Shown here: one piece after another, positions 7,087-16,154 of the stretch | Position numbering within the stretch: the stretch's first letter is position 1 | How the letters are laid out: every line of letters begins with the position of its first letter | Assembly: GCA_030432875.1 (NCBI GenBank) | Contig: JAUILP010000037.1 | Location: 1-34,434, forward strand | From: Oligoflexia bacterium | GTDB taxonomy: Bacteria > Bdellovibrionota_B > Oligoflexia > Oligoflexales > JAGOVF01 | Length of the DNA stretch: 34,434 nt | Reading direction: 5' to 3' | Program-made: the position numbers and the translations under genes | Notes under the pieces: generated by a model | What the model was told of the DNA's origin: nothing | Databases searched by the model: none | The model's input: only the letters and a program-made list of their open reading frames with translations

Positions 7087-8619
7087 ATGTCCATAAAATC
7101 TAAAAAATCTATCATAATAATCATCCTTATGTTTTTTGGTGCTTCGCGCGGGGAGGCTTCATACCAAGAAGCACAAGCTTTTTTTGCTAAAAAGCAATAT
7201 AGTCAAGCCGCACCAAAATTTTTTCAATCTTATGCTTATCCCGCAAACAAAAATGAAAAAATGAAATCTGAATGGGGACTAGCAGAAAGCTTACGTCGCC
7301 TAGGACTACTCTATTCATCATCAAAATACTACAGCATCATTGTTAGGCGTGGTCCCAGTGCCTCCAATGCTTTTTTTCGGCAAGCGTTAGAAGAGCTGGG
7401 GCGGGTGAACAATCTTTTGAGTCTTGGCCAGTCACATATCGTGCAACTTTTTAAAACAAAAATTCCTCCAGAAAAAATCCCCGGTGCTGCTCGCGGTTTT
7501 TATTTTCATTATCAGGGAGTTGAATCCTATATAGATGGCAAGTTTGAAAAAGCCGACTCCTATTTTCGCTTGGTACCTGAGAGCAGTGAATACTATGTTA
7601 AGGCTCTGTTCCATCGAGGCGTTATTGCCAATCTCTCAGGGAAATATAATCAAGCAAAGGAATTTTTTGGTCAGGTGCGCAGCCTCGCTAAGCGCGAAAG
7701 AGATAGTAGCATCATGGTAGACTTAGCTGATATGAATACAGCACGCGTCCTTTATGAGCAAGGAAGCTTTCGCGAGTCCATAGGTTATTACGCGCGTATT
7801 CCTCGATTTAGCGAGTACTGGCTACAGGCTCTTTTCGAATCGGCGTGGTCATTTTTTATGATGCAGAAACATAACAACACTTTAGGTAACCTCCACACGA
7901 TACAGTCTCCATTTTTTAATGATCGTTTTTACCCAGAAAGCTATATTCTTCAAGCGGTGACATTTTTGCGATTATGCCGTTATAGCGAAGTAAAAAATGC
8001 CATGCTTACCTTCAAGGATAGGCATCTTAAATTAACCAAAGAGTTAAAGGGAATCCTTGGTACTTATCGCGGAGATTACCAAAGATTTTTTAAAATTATT
8101 TATGATTATCAAGTTGGGTCTTTAAAGAAATATTCCAACACCTGGCCTGTTTTTGATTTTATCTCACGAGTTGATGCTTTTAAAGAGGCTCAAAATACTA
8201 TTAGGTTTAGTGATAGAGAAATCGCAAGACTTTCAAATGTTAAGGGTGTCTGGGTTGAAACAGGCCTAAGTGACGAGCTTAAGCAGTTTCTCAATCAAAA
8301 GAAGAGTCTTGCGATCGCAAGCGCAGGGAAACATCTCTATTCTCAAGCAGCGGATGCCTATGCTTACCTCATGGATTTATCACGGCAAACAGATCTTATA
8401 AACGCTGAGATGCTCCTTGGAAAAGTGGATGAACTTAGGGCGAAGCTAAAAATTGGAACTGCAGATAAAAAAGCTGTATTTATTGGTGGTATGCAAGCAT
8501 TTAATCCTAGGCAAGACTTAGAATATTGGCCATTTGAGGGCGAATATTGGAAAGATGAGCTAGGAGGTTATGTTTACAATTTGGCAAGTAAGTGTTCAGG
8601 GGGGGGCAAGGACAATTAG
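7087..8619 (+). CDS. Secreted TPR-repeat protein of the Agl/Glt-like cluster
   Basis: About 510 residues, with a signal peptide (IIIIILMFFGASRGEA) and then tandem TPR-like helix pairs: YQEAQAFFAKKQYSQAAPKF, then FHYQGVESYIDGKFEKADSY, LFHRGVIANLSGKYNQAKEF and ARVLYEQGSFRESIGYY. The C-terminus carries a distinctive segment, EYWPFEGEYWKDELG, followed by SKC near the end. TPR arrays bind other proteins, so a periplasmic scaffold is likely. ATG 7087 is chosen over GTG 7081, and both have weak ribosome-binding sites. A run of eight G (8599-8606) close to the stop encodes GGG. A slip there would only change the last residues. Confidence 0.65.
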   Translation: MSIKSKKSIIIIILMFFGASRGEASYQEAQAFFAKKQYSQAAPKFFQSYAYPANKNEKMKSEWGLAESLRRLGLLYSSSKYYSIIVRRGPSASNAFFRQALEELGRVNNLLSLGQSHIVQLFKTKIPPEKIPGAARGFYFHYQGVESYIDGKFEKADSYFRLVPESSEYYVKALFHRGVIANLSGKYNQAKEFFGQVRSLAKRERDSSIMVDLADMNTARVLYEQGSFRESIGYYARIPRFSEYWLQALFESAWSFFMMQKHNNTLGNLHTIQSPFFNDRFYPESYILQAVTFLRLCRYSEVKNAMLTFKDRHLKLTKELKGILGTYRGDYQRFFKIIYDYQVGSLKKYSNTWPVFDFISRVDAFKEAQNTIRFSDREIARLSNVKGVWVETGLSDELKQFLNQKKSLAIASAGKHLYSQAADAYAYLMDLSRQTDLINAEMLLGKVDELRAKLKIGTADKKAVFIGGMQAFNPRQDLEYWPFEGEYWKDELGGYVYNLASKCSGGGKDN

Positions 8620-8675
8620 CGAGTCACTGACGTAAAACTCTGGTTCGCATCGGTGAAGGGTCCTGTACGCCGCGC

Positions 8676-8712
8676 TGGATCTCTGCAATCAAGAGCTTAG
8701 CGAGGAGATCCA
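8676..8712. other. Hairpin in the 175-nt gap between the two TPR genes
   Basis: TGGATCTC (8676-8683) and GAGATCCA (8705-8712) form an 8-bp stem with a 21-nt loop. There is no T-run after it on the plus strand, so it looks more like an RNA stability or attenuation element than a terminator. The rest of 8620-8794 shows no open frame or clear promoter. Confidence 0.4.
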
Positions 8713-8794
8713 TCAGGGCAGGTCTCAAAATATTTGTAGTGGTGTTTTTTTAAAAGCATGCGTTGGGCGGTCATGAAAATAGGCGGATTTTTAT

Positions 8795-11700
8795 ATGAGA
8801 GTTCTGCGAAAAATTTGGGTGATTTGTAGTCTCGTTTTTATGAGTTTGGTGATTCAGGCTGCGACACCCAAACATGAAAAAGCAGCAGTTGATGTTGCAG
8901 AACGAAAAAGGCCAGAAAAGAAAGCGCGAAAAATCGGCGGCGATCAACGAGGCGTGAGTCGCGCTGAAATATATGCCGTTGAACTGCAAAAAAAACTCAT
9001 CAAAGGCATTGATACAACTATAAAATACTTGAGTAAAACTGCGAAAAAATTTCCGAAAAAATCCGCTCCGCGCTATGACATACAAATAAAACTCTTAAAT
9101 TTATATTTGGAAAATGCGATTTATGTCTCCTCAGAAGAACATCAAAACTACAATGAAGAGTGGGACAAGTGGAGTGCGCGAGGCAGAAAAGGTGCAGAAC
9201 CAAAATTAAGCACCTCTCGGTCTCAATCGTTATGGAATGAAGTTAAAGGGCAAGCAGAAGAGATCATGAGTGAATACCCAACGGCGAAACAGGCTGATTC
9301 GATTCTCTTTAATAAGGCTTTAGCAGAACAATTTCTTGGTCAAGAAAAATCAGCAGCAAAAACGTTCAGTATTATAATAAGAAAATATCCCAACTCTCCG
9401 GTAACAGGTGATTCCTATTTTGCTTTAGGAGATTATTTTTTTGAGAAAAATGATTTCCGCAATGCGTTGAGCAATTTTAAGTCAGCTTTAAAATATAAGC
9501 GCGCCAAACGCTATGGATGGGCCTTGTTTAAAACTGGTTGGAGTTATTTTAATCTTGGCAAATATAAAGAGTCCTTAGTTTACTGGAAACAAACAGTCTC
9601 CTATGCTCAGACTCAAAAAAATGAGCAGGGAGGACGCATTAAAGACGAAGCCTTGCGTGACATGGTCTACGCTTTTGCTGAATTACGCATGGTGGATCCC
9701 GCCATATCGTATTACCGCGCGAATGGCGGGCATAAGTATATCAATGGCTTTTTGCTCCTTTTGGCAAGCACTTTTGTTGATCAGGGTCAATTTAATCAAG
9801 CCGTATCAGTGTATAAAAAATTCCAAAATTTATATCCTGGTGATGAGAAAGCACCAGAATCCCAGAAAGAGGTTATTTCACTTTATTTCGAATTAGGTAA
9901 ATATTCTTTGGTGTGGCAAGAACTGGCGCGACTCAGCAGTGATTACGGACCAAAAAGCACTTGGGTGAGCAAAAATCAAAAAGATCGGCGACTTGTTTTA
10001 GAAACTCAAACCATGGTGAAGGATCAGCTTATTTACTATCCTAAAGTTGTCCATAGCCGTGCGCAAAAAATAGAAAATGCTAATGCTTATAAACAGGCAT
10101 TACAGGGGTACCAACTCTTTTTAAAAACCTATCCGACAGCTAAAGAAGTACCGGAAGTTAAATATCTCATGGCTGATATCCTCTATCATAAGAAGCAGTT
10201 TCGTCACTCAGGTCAAACTTATCTTGAGATCGCCATGCTAAAGCCCGATGATGCCGTTATTTATGATGCAAAAACCGGGAAAAGAGAAAATATTCACCAA
10301 AAATCAGCCAAGTACATGCTCGATTCTTTTTTGCTCGATTTTGAACCACAATTCAAATCTTTAATAAAAATTAAGCCCAATTTTTCTAAACCCCCAAGAG
10401 CCATGGATCCGAGGGCCAAAAATTTCATCAGAGGGTGTGAGTATTATTCAAAATGGTATCCTAAGGACAAGGAAGCCATCAAAACGTGTGACATATATGT
10501 ATCGGAAATTTACTACCGTAGTAATGATAAAAAGCAAGCCCTTAGTCATCTTTGGCTTATCGCCACAAAATATCCCGATACCAAAGAGGGTTTGACGGCA
10601 GTCGAAAATATTATCCCGCTCTATAAGGAAGACCAAAAAGGGCTGATGGTAGCAGTTGAAAAACTGTTAAAATATAAAGAGTACGCGAAGGGAGCCATGG
10701 GCGAAAAACTTCGAACTTTGCTCTGGGCTACAGAAAATGAAAACATCGCTAAAGAAAAAGATACTTTGAAGCGAGCAAAGCTATATGAGCAGCAGGCAAA
10801 GCGTAATCCCAAAGCTCCAGAAGCCGATACGTTATGGAACAATGCTGCGGTTGACTACCTTGCCGCGGGCGAGATTATGGATAGCATCCAAGCTTATAAA
10901 ACCCTTGTTGATCATTATCCAAAATCAAAGCAAAGAGAAAATTCAGCGCTTCAAATTCCTTTGCTTTATGAAAAAATGTTTAAACTTAAGGAGGCACAGG
11001 CTTATTTTTTGAAATACAGTGGAGAGTATCCTAAGTCTAAGAAAACGCCAGGGGCTTTGCAGGTATCATGTGATATTCAGATTGCCTTAAGCATGCCAGA
11101 AGCGGAAAAAACCTGCTTAAATTTTGTTAGTAAGTATCCTAACTCTGGGCCTGATGTCGTCTTCAGCTTAATGCAACTAGCCAAACGCAAAAAAAATCTC
11201 AATCAGTTAAGTCAGCTTGTGTTTAAAGAATATACATCTAGATTTAAAATTAGCGCTAATGAAAAAATTGTAGCCTACTATATGGTTTATGATTTGTCTC
11301 AGGGCAAGGGGGGGAATGGAGACCTCGCTTTTAGAGGAATGATGAAGGAATTTAAATCAAACCCAAAGGCTGTCAGCGGAGAGGCACTTCGTTATATAGG
11401 TGAAATTCAATTTAAAGCCATAGGCGACCCGGTTTCTCCGTATAGAAACGTGCGTCTCAAAGGGGGAACTGTAGATAATTTGCTAGTTTCAATTCAAAGT
11501 TTAGGAGCGGCACTCGAAAAACTCAAATCCCAATATGCTTCAGTTCTCGAGTCGGGGGATCCCTATTGGGGAGTCGCGGCTCTATGTCAGATTGGTAGTG
11601 CTTATGAATATTTCGCTGATTCTCTCGATAACCCACCCGCGATTCAGGGAGCCAAAGCCGAGGATGTCAAAGCGAAATTAGCTCCGCAAGTTGATGCCGC

Positions 11701-11902
11701 GCGTAAGGAGGCTTTAACCTATTATGCGAATGCCCTTGCCACGGTTACCAAATATAATGTTTATAGTGATTGGAGTGTTCGTGCCGTAAATTTGCACGCT
11801 CGAGCTAAAGGTGAAAAGCGGTCCTTTGATGAGTTGGTTTTAAAGCCAGATTTTCTTGGTGTAGATATCCCAGGCCAACTTGTTCAGGAGGTTAATAAAT
11901 GA
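8795..11902 (+). CDS. Large periplasmic TPR protein (GltD/AgmU-like)
   Basis: This 1035-residue protein has a signal peptide (MRVLRKIWVICSLVFMSLVI, likely cut after IQA), a basic segment and then a very long array of TPR-type helix pairs. Examples are ADSILFNKALAEQFLGQEKS, GDSYFALGDYFFEKNDF, GWALFKTGWSYFNLGKY and ADTLWNNAAVDYLAAGEI. Repeats run nearly to the end. Size, export signal and neighbours fit the large periplasmic TPR component GltD (AgmU) of the Myxococcus gliding machine, for which the usual role is a scaffold between inner-membrane motor and outer membrane. The start is ATG 8795 with AGGCGG 8 nt upstream. The stop overlaps the next start by four bases (ATGA), so translation of the lipoprotein is coupled to it. 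Confidence 0.7.
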   Translation: MRVLRKIWVICSLVFMSLVIQAATPKHEKAAVDVAERKRPEKKARKIGGDQRGVSRAEIYAVELQKKLIKGIDTTIKYLSKTAKKFPKKSAPRYDIQIKLLNLYLENAIYVSSEEHQNYNEEWDKWSARGRKGAEPKLSTSRSQSLWNEVKGQAEEIMSEYPTAKQADSILFNKALAEQFLGQEKSAAKTFSIIIRKYPNSPVTGDSYFALGDYFFEKNDFRNALSNFKSALKYKRAKRYGWALFKTGWSYFNLGKYKESLVYWKQTVSYAQTQKNEQGGRIKDEALRDMVYAFAELRMVDPAISYYRANGGHKYINGFLLLLASTFVDQGQFNQAVSVYKKFQNLYPGDEKAPESQKEVISLYFELGKYSLVWQELARLSSDYGPKSTWVSKNQKDRRLVLETQTMVKDQLIYYPKVVHSRAQKIENANAYKQALQGYQLFLKTYPTAKEVPEVKYLMADILYHKKQFRHSGQTYLEIAMLKPDDAVIYDAKTGKRENIHQKSAKYMLDSFLLDFEPQFKSLIKIKPNFSKPPRAMDPRAKNFIRGCEYYSKWYPKDKEAIKTCDIYVSEIYYRSNDKKQALSHLWLIATKYPDTKEGLTAVENIIPLYKEDQKGLMVAVEKLLKYKEYAKGAMGEKLRTLLWATENENIAKEKDTLKRAKLYEQQAKRNPKAPEADTLWNNAAVDYLAAGEIMDSIQAYKTLVDHYPKSKQRENSALQIPLLYEKMFKLKEAQAYFLKYSGEYPKSKKTPGALQVSCDIQIALSMPEAEKTCLNFVSKYPNSGPDVVFSLMQLAKRKKNLNQLSQLVFKEYTSRFKISANEKIVAYYMVYDLSQGKGGNGDLAFRGMMKEFKSNPKAVSGEALRYIGEIQFKAIGDPVSPYRNVRLKGGTVDNLLVSIQSLGAALEKLKSQYASVLESGDPYWGVAALCQIGSAYEYFADSLDNPPAIQGAKAEDVKAKLAPQVDAARKEALTYYANALATVTKYNVYSDWSVRAVNLHARAKGEKRSFDELVLKPDFLGVDIPGQLVQEVNK

Positions 11903-12942
11903 AAAAAATTATTACTATTTCGATAGCCGCGATGTACTTCCTCTATTTAGCGGGCTGCGCTTCAGGGGGGAAAGATGCGAGCGAAGAACCCGTAGCGAAG
12001 GAACAAAGATCATCTTCAAAAAATAGCAATAGTAGCAAAAACAGCGCTGAAAAAGAAAATTTAGATTCGGCTGTGCGACGCAACTTTACCCTGTCGAAAA
12101 CAAACACCAGTCTCACCAGTCAGCAGTATAGCAGTGACAAAGCCATGCGCGTCGCCGAAAAAATAAATTTGGATAACAATAATGATCTTCCCGATCTCGA
12201 AAAAAGGCTATCAGCTCAAATACTAGGGCACCAAGATTTGGGGTCTATTTGGCAAACTTTGTCCCGTGTGGGCTATTTGTACGCCAAAAAGAATGTCAAA
12301 AAAGATATTCCTGAATCAATACCTTTGGAGATGGCTGCTGCAGCTATTATCAATAATGATTATACCTTGGCGGAGTATTTTTTAACTCCCCTTTATAGGT
12401 CAAAAGATCCACAAATAAAGGCTGCTGCATTAAATCTTTATGGCCTTATATTAGCTGAAGAAGATAAAATTCCTGAAGCTGTGGCGCAGTGGACTCTCGC
12501 CCTAAAGGTCAATTCTAGTTATGAACCAGCAATATTAAATTTAGGCATAACAGCTATAAAATATGGTGACTTTGTCACTGCGAAGCGAACTTTAGGGCAC
12601 ATGTTGTCTGATTGGTATGTCAAATCAGCGCTTCTTATTGCCGATCGCCATACGGGCAATCCTGGGGAAGCTAAATCTAAATGCGATTATTTGTTAAAAG
12701 ACCATCGCAAGAATAAGCTCATTACCTTTAATTGTGGTTTAGTTTATTTTCAAGATGAAGGAAATTTTAAACGAGCGAAGGAATTGCTTTCCGAATCTGC
12801 AGCGGAGGTCGGAGGAGCACCTTCATGGACGGAAAAAGCCTACAAAGTTATTGAAAAAATAGATGAACAGGAAATGAAAGCTGCTATGAAAAAAGAGGAA
12901 GCCGTGCTCAATAAGGAAATGAAAGAAAAAGAAAAAAAGTAA
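11899..12942 (+). CDS. TPR lipoprotein (GltE/AglT-like)
   Basis: This 347-residue lipoprotein has signal peptide MKKIITISIAAMYFLY followed by lipobox LAGC with the lipidated C20. Position +2 is Ala, not Asp, so the outer membrane is expected. A low-complexity Ser/Lys/Asn linker follows, then TPR-like helices (AALNLYGLILAEEDKIPEA, then PAILNLGITAIKYGDFVTA). The C-terminus is a highly charged helix rich in Lys and Glu. AGGAGG (11886-11891) sits 7 nt before the ATG, inside the end of the preceding gene. Order and architecture match the AglT/GltE TPR lipoprotein that pairs with GltD in Myxococcus. Confidence 0.75.
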   Translation: MKKIITISIAAMYFLYLAGCASGGKDASEEPVAKEQRSSSKNSNSSKNSAEKENLDSAVRRNFTLSKTNTSLTSQQYSSDKAMRVAEKINLDNNNDLPDLEKRLSAQILGHQDLGSIWQTLSRVGYLYAKKNVKKDIPESIPLEMAAAAIINNDYTLAEYFLTPLYRSKDPQIKAAALNLYGLILAEEDKIPEAVAQWTLALKVNSSYEPAILNLGITAIKYGDFVTAKRTLGHMLSDWYVKSALLIADRHTGNPGEAKSKCDYLLKDHRKNKLITFNCGLVYFQDEGNFKRAKELLSESAAEVGGAPSWTEKAYKVIEKIDEQEMKAAMKKEEAVLNKEMKEKEKK

Positions 12943-12967
12943 TAATAAAAAATAAATATTGCGAGAC

Positions 12968-13000
12968 TTGGCATACTTTTTTTTTTATTCATGATAAAAT
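12968..13000 (+). promoter_or_regulatory. Weak promoter candidate ahead of the FHA/TonB-like gene
   Basis: TTGGCA (12968-12973) is followed after a T-rich stretch by TGATAA (12992-12997, 18-nt spacer) or GATAAA (12993-12998, 19-nt spacer). It lies in the 114-nt gap after the lipoprotein gene. The gene may equally be read through from upstream. Confidence 0.25.
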
Positions 13001-13056
13001 TTTTGTTATAGCTTCATAAAATAATTATTGATGATTCTGTAGCGGGAAGGTTTATA

Positions 13057-15189
13057 ATGGCGTTGGTATTAAGTTATATAATCCCAGGTGAGTCCTCAAA
13101 AGAGGTGACACTCAGTTCCCCTGCCAATTTGATTGGATCGCTGGCGAGTAACCATATTATTCTAAAAGTTGCCGGTGTTGAGCCCATTCATGCCATAATT
13201 GAACGCCCCGATGCTGATAGTTGGGTCATCACTGATTTGGGATCAGGAGAGGGCATTAAGCTAAACGGTCAAGTTGTTGAAGTCGAAGCACGCCTAAAAG
13301 AAGGCGATCAAATAGAGATAGCAGGCATAAAATTGCTTGTTACCAAAATTAGCAGCGTAATGGCTACAACCGTTTTAGCCAAGGGGATTCCTTCTGGGCG
13401 AGAAAACGAACACGCGCCAGTGCAAAAACAACCAGAACATGCAAAAACAGAAATTAGGCCAGGTGAATCTAACGCGAGAAAGAGTCCTGAACTTTCCGCC
13501 AAAGCTAAAGACACATCATCAGAATCTCTTCGAAGTCTCGGAGTCCTTTTTTCTCCAAGGTCTGCTGTTCCTAGTGGTACAACTTTAGAAGTTGTTTCTT
13601 ACTGGGACGATACAGTATTAGAGGTTGAACATTTTGGGGATAGGGAAGGGCGTCATGACGTTACCATAGGAATTCCCCCTAAAGCAGATTTTTTTGCCGC
13701 TGGCCCAAAAGAACTCGAATCATTTACCTTGGCAAAGGTAAAAGGTGATAAATTTCGCCTCAACATTCTTGATGACATGAAAGTGCGTTTAAGGCGTGCG
13801 GGAAAAGTTGAGGAGCAGTCTAAACCAGCTAAAATTGATTTGGGTATTAGGGATATCGCGCACATAAAGTATGGCGCCATTAGTTACTTTCTGATCTTTA
13901 TTAAGCCGCCTGTGCTTGATTTGCCTCCGCGAAAGGTGCGAGATCCCCTTTTGGCGGGGCTGTTGACTTTCATGAGTGTATTTTATATTGCGCTTAATTT
14001 AGTGCTGATAAAGGTCGTGCCAAAAGAAGAAAATAAACTTACCGATGAAATTTGGTCAATTGTTTATTTGCCTGAGGAACAAAAGCCACAACCTAAACCA
14101 GAGCCTGTAAAAATTGAAAAACCAAAAGAAGTAAAAATAGCAGAAGTCAAGAAAGATCCTCCAAAACCAAAGTTGCCTCCACCGCCAAAGCCACAGCCAG
14201 TAAAGCCAGCCGAACCTAAAGTAGTGGCTAAAGTGGAACAACCTAAGCCCGTTGAAAAACCCAAACCTAAGGCGGAAAATATCTCAAAAACCTTAGCAAA
14301 TGAAAATGTGAAAAAGCAGCCCACTCCTTCTGTTAAGCCTCCTCAGGAGTTAAATAAATTAGCCTCAGTTGGGATGCCCAGCACAGGAGCCAAAAGTCCT
14401 GACTTTAAGCTTGCCGGTCCTAACAATGGTGGTCCCAAAGGAGCCGCGGGTGGGCCCAGAGGTGGGGGAAATGGGAAAACGGGGGGGGAACGCAAAGGCA
14501 ATAAAAAAGCGAGTGTTATGGGAGTTGAAGGGGTAAATAATGACAAACCTTCTGGCGTTAACCTCGACAAACTTGGTGTTGGCGTTGGGCAAATTCTTTC
14601 GAAAACTGGGCCCGGTGCCGTTCATACTAATTTTAAAAGTAGCGGGGGCGGCGCTGGCGGTGGGTCCGGGTCTGGTAAAAAAACTTATGGTCTTGGTGGG
14701 GTTGGTACCGGTCATAGTGTCGGTATTGCGGGGAGTGGCTCCCAAATCAATAATTTTGGTTCAGGCACCGGCGGACTTTTATCTGGTGATGGGGGTTCTG
14801 GCGGGCTTGGTGGTACGGGTATAGGTAAGGGTTTTGGCGGACCTGGGCATGGTAATGCCAATGTTTCCATACCACCAGGAGATCCTGTAGTTTCCGGTGG
14901 TCTTACAGAACAAGAGGTCATGCAAGTTATTCGCACCCATCTCAATGAAATTCGCCACTGTTATGAGAGACTTTTGCAAAGAGAGCCTAAAGCCAGTGGA
15001 AAGATTACGGCGAGTTTTGTTATTGCGGCAAATGGCCTAGTCAATTCGGCAAATATCAACAATTCGAGCATTTCTGACTCTCAGATGCAAGGCTGCGTCA
15101 CCGGAGCTATAAGAAAATGGAAATTCCCTCAGCCTAGAGGCGGGGAGCCAGTATCGATAAAATATCCATTTGTCTTTAATCCACTCTAA
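13057..15189 (+). CDS. FHA-TM-Pro/Lys-Gly-rich-TonB-like envelope protein (GltG/AgmX-like)
   Basis: This 710-residue modular protein runs as follows: residues ~1-100 FHA-like fold in the cytoplasm; ~101-290 a second cytoplasmic region; ~297-321 one membrane helix (LLAGLLTFMSVFYIALNLVL); ~339-430 Pro/Lys/Glu-rich extended segment like TonB; ~441-608 glycine-rich linker; ~611-710 a C-terminal domain with IRHCYERLLQ and MQGCVTGAIRKW. That last domain is the TonB-like module found at the end of AgmX/PglI and Glt proteins, with its paired cysteines. The membrane helix and Pro-rich arm suit energy transfer from the TolQ/TolR set across the periplasm. The FHA domain lacks the usual phosphothreonine-binding residues: IGSLASN instead of GR, and VEPIH instead of VSxxH. 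An eight-G run lies at 14481-14488. The ATG is preceded by GGGAAGG. Confidence 0.8.
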   Translation: MALVLSYIIPGESSKEVTLSSPANLIGSLASNHIILKVAGVEPIHAIIERPDADSWVITDLGSGEGIKLNGQVVEVEARLKEGDQIEIAGIKLLVTKISSVMATTVLAKGIPSGRENEHAPVQKQPEHAKTEIRPGESNARKSPELSAKAKDTSSESLRSLGVLFSPRSAVPSGTTLEVVSYWDDTVLEVEHFGDREGRHDVTIGIPPKADFFAAGPKELESFTLAKVKGDKFRLNILDDMKVRLRRAGKVEEQSKPAKIDLGIRDIAHIKYGAISYFLIFIKPPVLDLPPRKVRDPLLAGLLTFMSVFYIALNLVLIKVVPKEENKLTDEIWSIVYLPEEQKPQPKPEPVKIEKPKEVKIAEVKKDPPKPKLPPPPKPQPVKPAEPKVVAKVEQPKPVEKPKPKAENISKTLANENVKKQPTPSVKPPQELNKLASVGMPSTGAKSPDFKLAGPNNGGPKGAAGGPRGGGNGKTGGERKGNKKASVMGVEGVNNDKPSGVNLDKLGVGVGQILSKTGPGAVHTNFKSSGGGAGGGSGSGKKTYGLGGVGTGHSVGIAGSGSQINNFGSGTGGLLSGDGGSGGLGGTGIGKGFGGPGHGNANVSIPPGDPVVSGGLTEQEVMQVIRTHLNEIRHCYERLLQREPKASGKITASFVIAANGLVNSANINNSSISDSQMQGCVTGAIRKWKFPQPRGGEPVSIKYPFVFNPL

Positions 15190-15289
15190 GGGTAACATCG
15201 GTGTTTGATTTGGGGAATTCTGTCTAAAAAAACGAATTTCTTCGGTAGTTACCTTTCTCTACAGATAATAAATTTTATGAGGCGATAAT

Positions 15290-16069
15290 TTGCTTACTCA
15301 AAGGCAGCTTTTTCTTGTTGTTAATGATGATGGAATCAATGCTCCAGGGATAAAGTCTTTACACAAAGCAGTAGAAAAATTTGGTGATGTTTATGTTGTT
15401 GCGCCTGCGCAGGAACAATCAGCACAAAGCCATGCAATCACGATATCGGAACCACTGCGAATTCGCGAAATTGAACCCCATGTTTTTGCTGTTGAAGGAA
15501 CGCCTGCGGACTGCGTTTTACTGGGAATGCGTAAAATTTTGCCGCGCAAGCCTGACTGGGTTATAAGTGGCATTAATCATGGCGGGAATTTAGGTCAGGA
15601 CACTCTATATTCTGGTACAGTGGGTGCCGCTATGGAGGGTGCGCTCAATGGAGCTCTTGCTATGGCGATTTCACTTCACGGTAAAGGAGAGTGGCATTTT
15701 GAGACAGCAGAAGTTGTTCTTGAAAAACTTTTAGAAAAAATACACCTGCTTGAAATTGGGGCAAAAAAAGTTTTAAATGTGAATATTCCCAATATTCTCT
15801 CCGAAAACCTCAATGGTTTTGCCTTTGCTGAGCCGGGGGTTAAGATATATGATGATTTTATTCATGAAAAACTAGATCCTCGCGGGCGGCCCTATTATTG
15901 GATTGGGGGGGATTTTGGTGCTTATGAGCAGATATCAGGTTCTGATTGCCATTTAGTTGCTAACGGCTATGTGACTTTATCAGTTTTAAAAGCATGCCTT
16001 TATGATAACACTGCAACGGAACACCTCGCGCAAAAGGCTGGGCTAGCTTTTTCAAAGGACGCCTTTTAA
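15290..16069 (+). CDS. surE: 5'/3'-nucleotidase SurE
   Basis: SurE is a metal-dependent phosphatase that removes phosphate from nucleoside monophosphates and short polyphosphates, often tied to stationary-phase survival. The metal-binding start LVVNDDGINAPG carries the conserved adjacent aspartates D12 and D13. SGINHGGNLGQDTLYSGTVG and AAMEG follow, as in all SurE proteins, and the 259-residue length is typical. It starts at TTG 15290 with GAGG (15279-15282) 7 nt upstream, and no ATG option exists before the catalytic aspartates. A seven-G run lies at 15905-15911. The next gene, an NlpD-like lipoprotein, keeps the surE-nlpD neighbourhood known from other proteobacteria, here without pcm between them. 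Confidence 0.95.
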   Translation: MLTQRQLFLVVNDDGINAPGIKSLHKAVEKFGDVYVVAPAQEQSAQSHAITISEPLRIREIEPHVFAVEGTPADCVLLGMRKILPRKPDWVISGINHGGNLGQDTLYSGTVGAAMEGALNGALAMAISLHGKGEWHFETAEVVLEKLLEKIHLLEIGAKKVLNVNIPNILSENLNGFAFAEPGVKIYDDFIHEKLDPRGRPYYWIGGDFGAYEQISGSDCHLVANGYVTLSVLKACLYDNTATEHLAQKAGLAFSKDAF

Positions 16070-16081
16070 CGCAGCTGCGTT
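16068..16081 (+). terminator. Palindrome over the surE stop, weak terminator candidate
   Basis: AACGCAGCTGCGTT (16068-16081) is a perfect 14-bp palindrome that includes the last bases of the surE stop codon and is followed by TTAATAAA. As RNA it gives a 5-bp stem with loop AGCT. It is short for a terminator and may only reduce read-through into the next gene. Confidence 0.3.
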
Positions 16082-16154
16082 TTAATAAACTAAAAAGTTA
16101 CCTTGCACTATTATGCAAAAGTTTAACGGATAAAAAAAACTATTTTGGAGTGGC

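Noticed and set aside
8620..8794. Second copy of the repeat found at 31539-31676
   Set aside because: No matching terminal repeats or inner core, only an unrelated 8-bp hairpin.
14056..14979. Several low-complexity frames opposite the Pro/Lys and Gly-rich part of the FHA/TonB-like gene
   Set aside because: They are complements of repetitive codons (Phe/Trp/Gly or Pro-rich), not genes.
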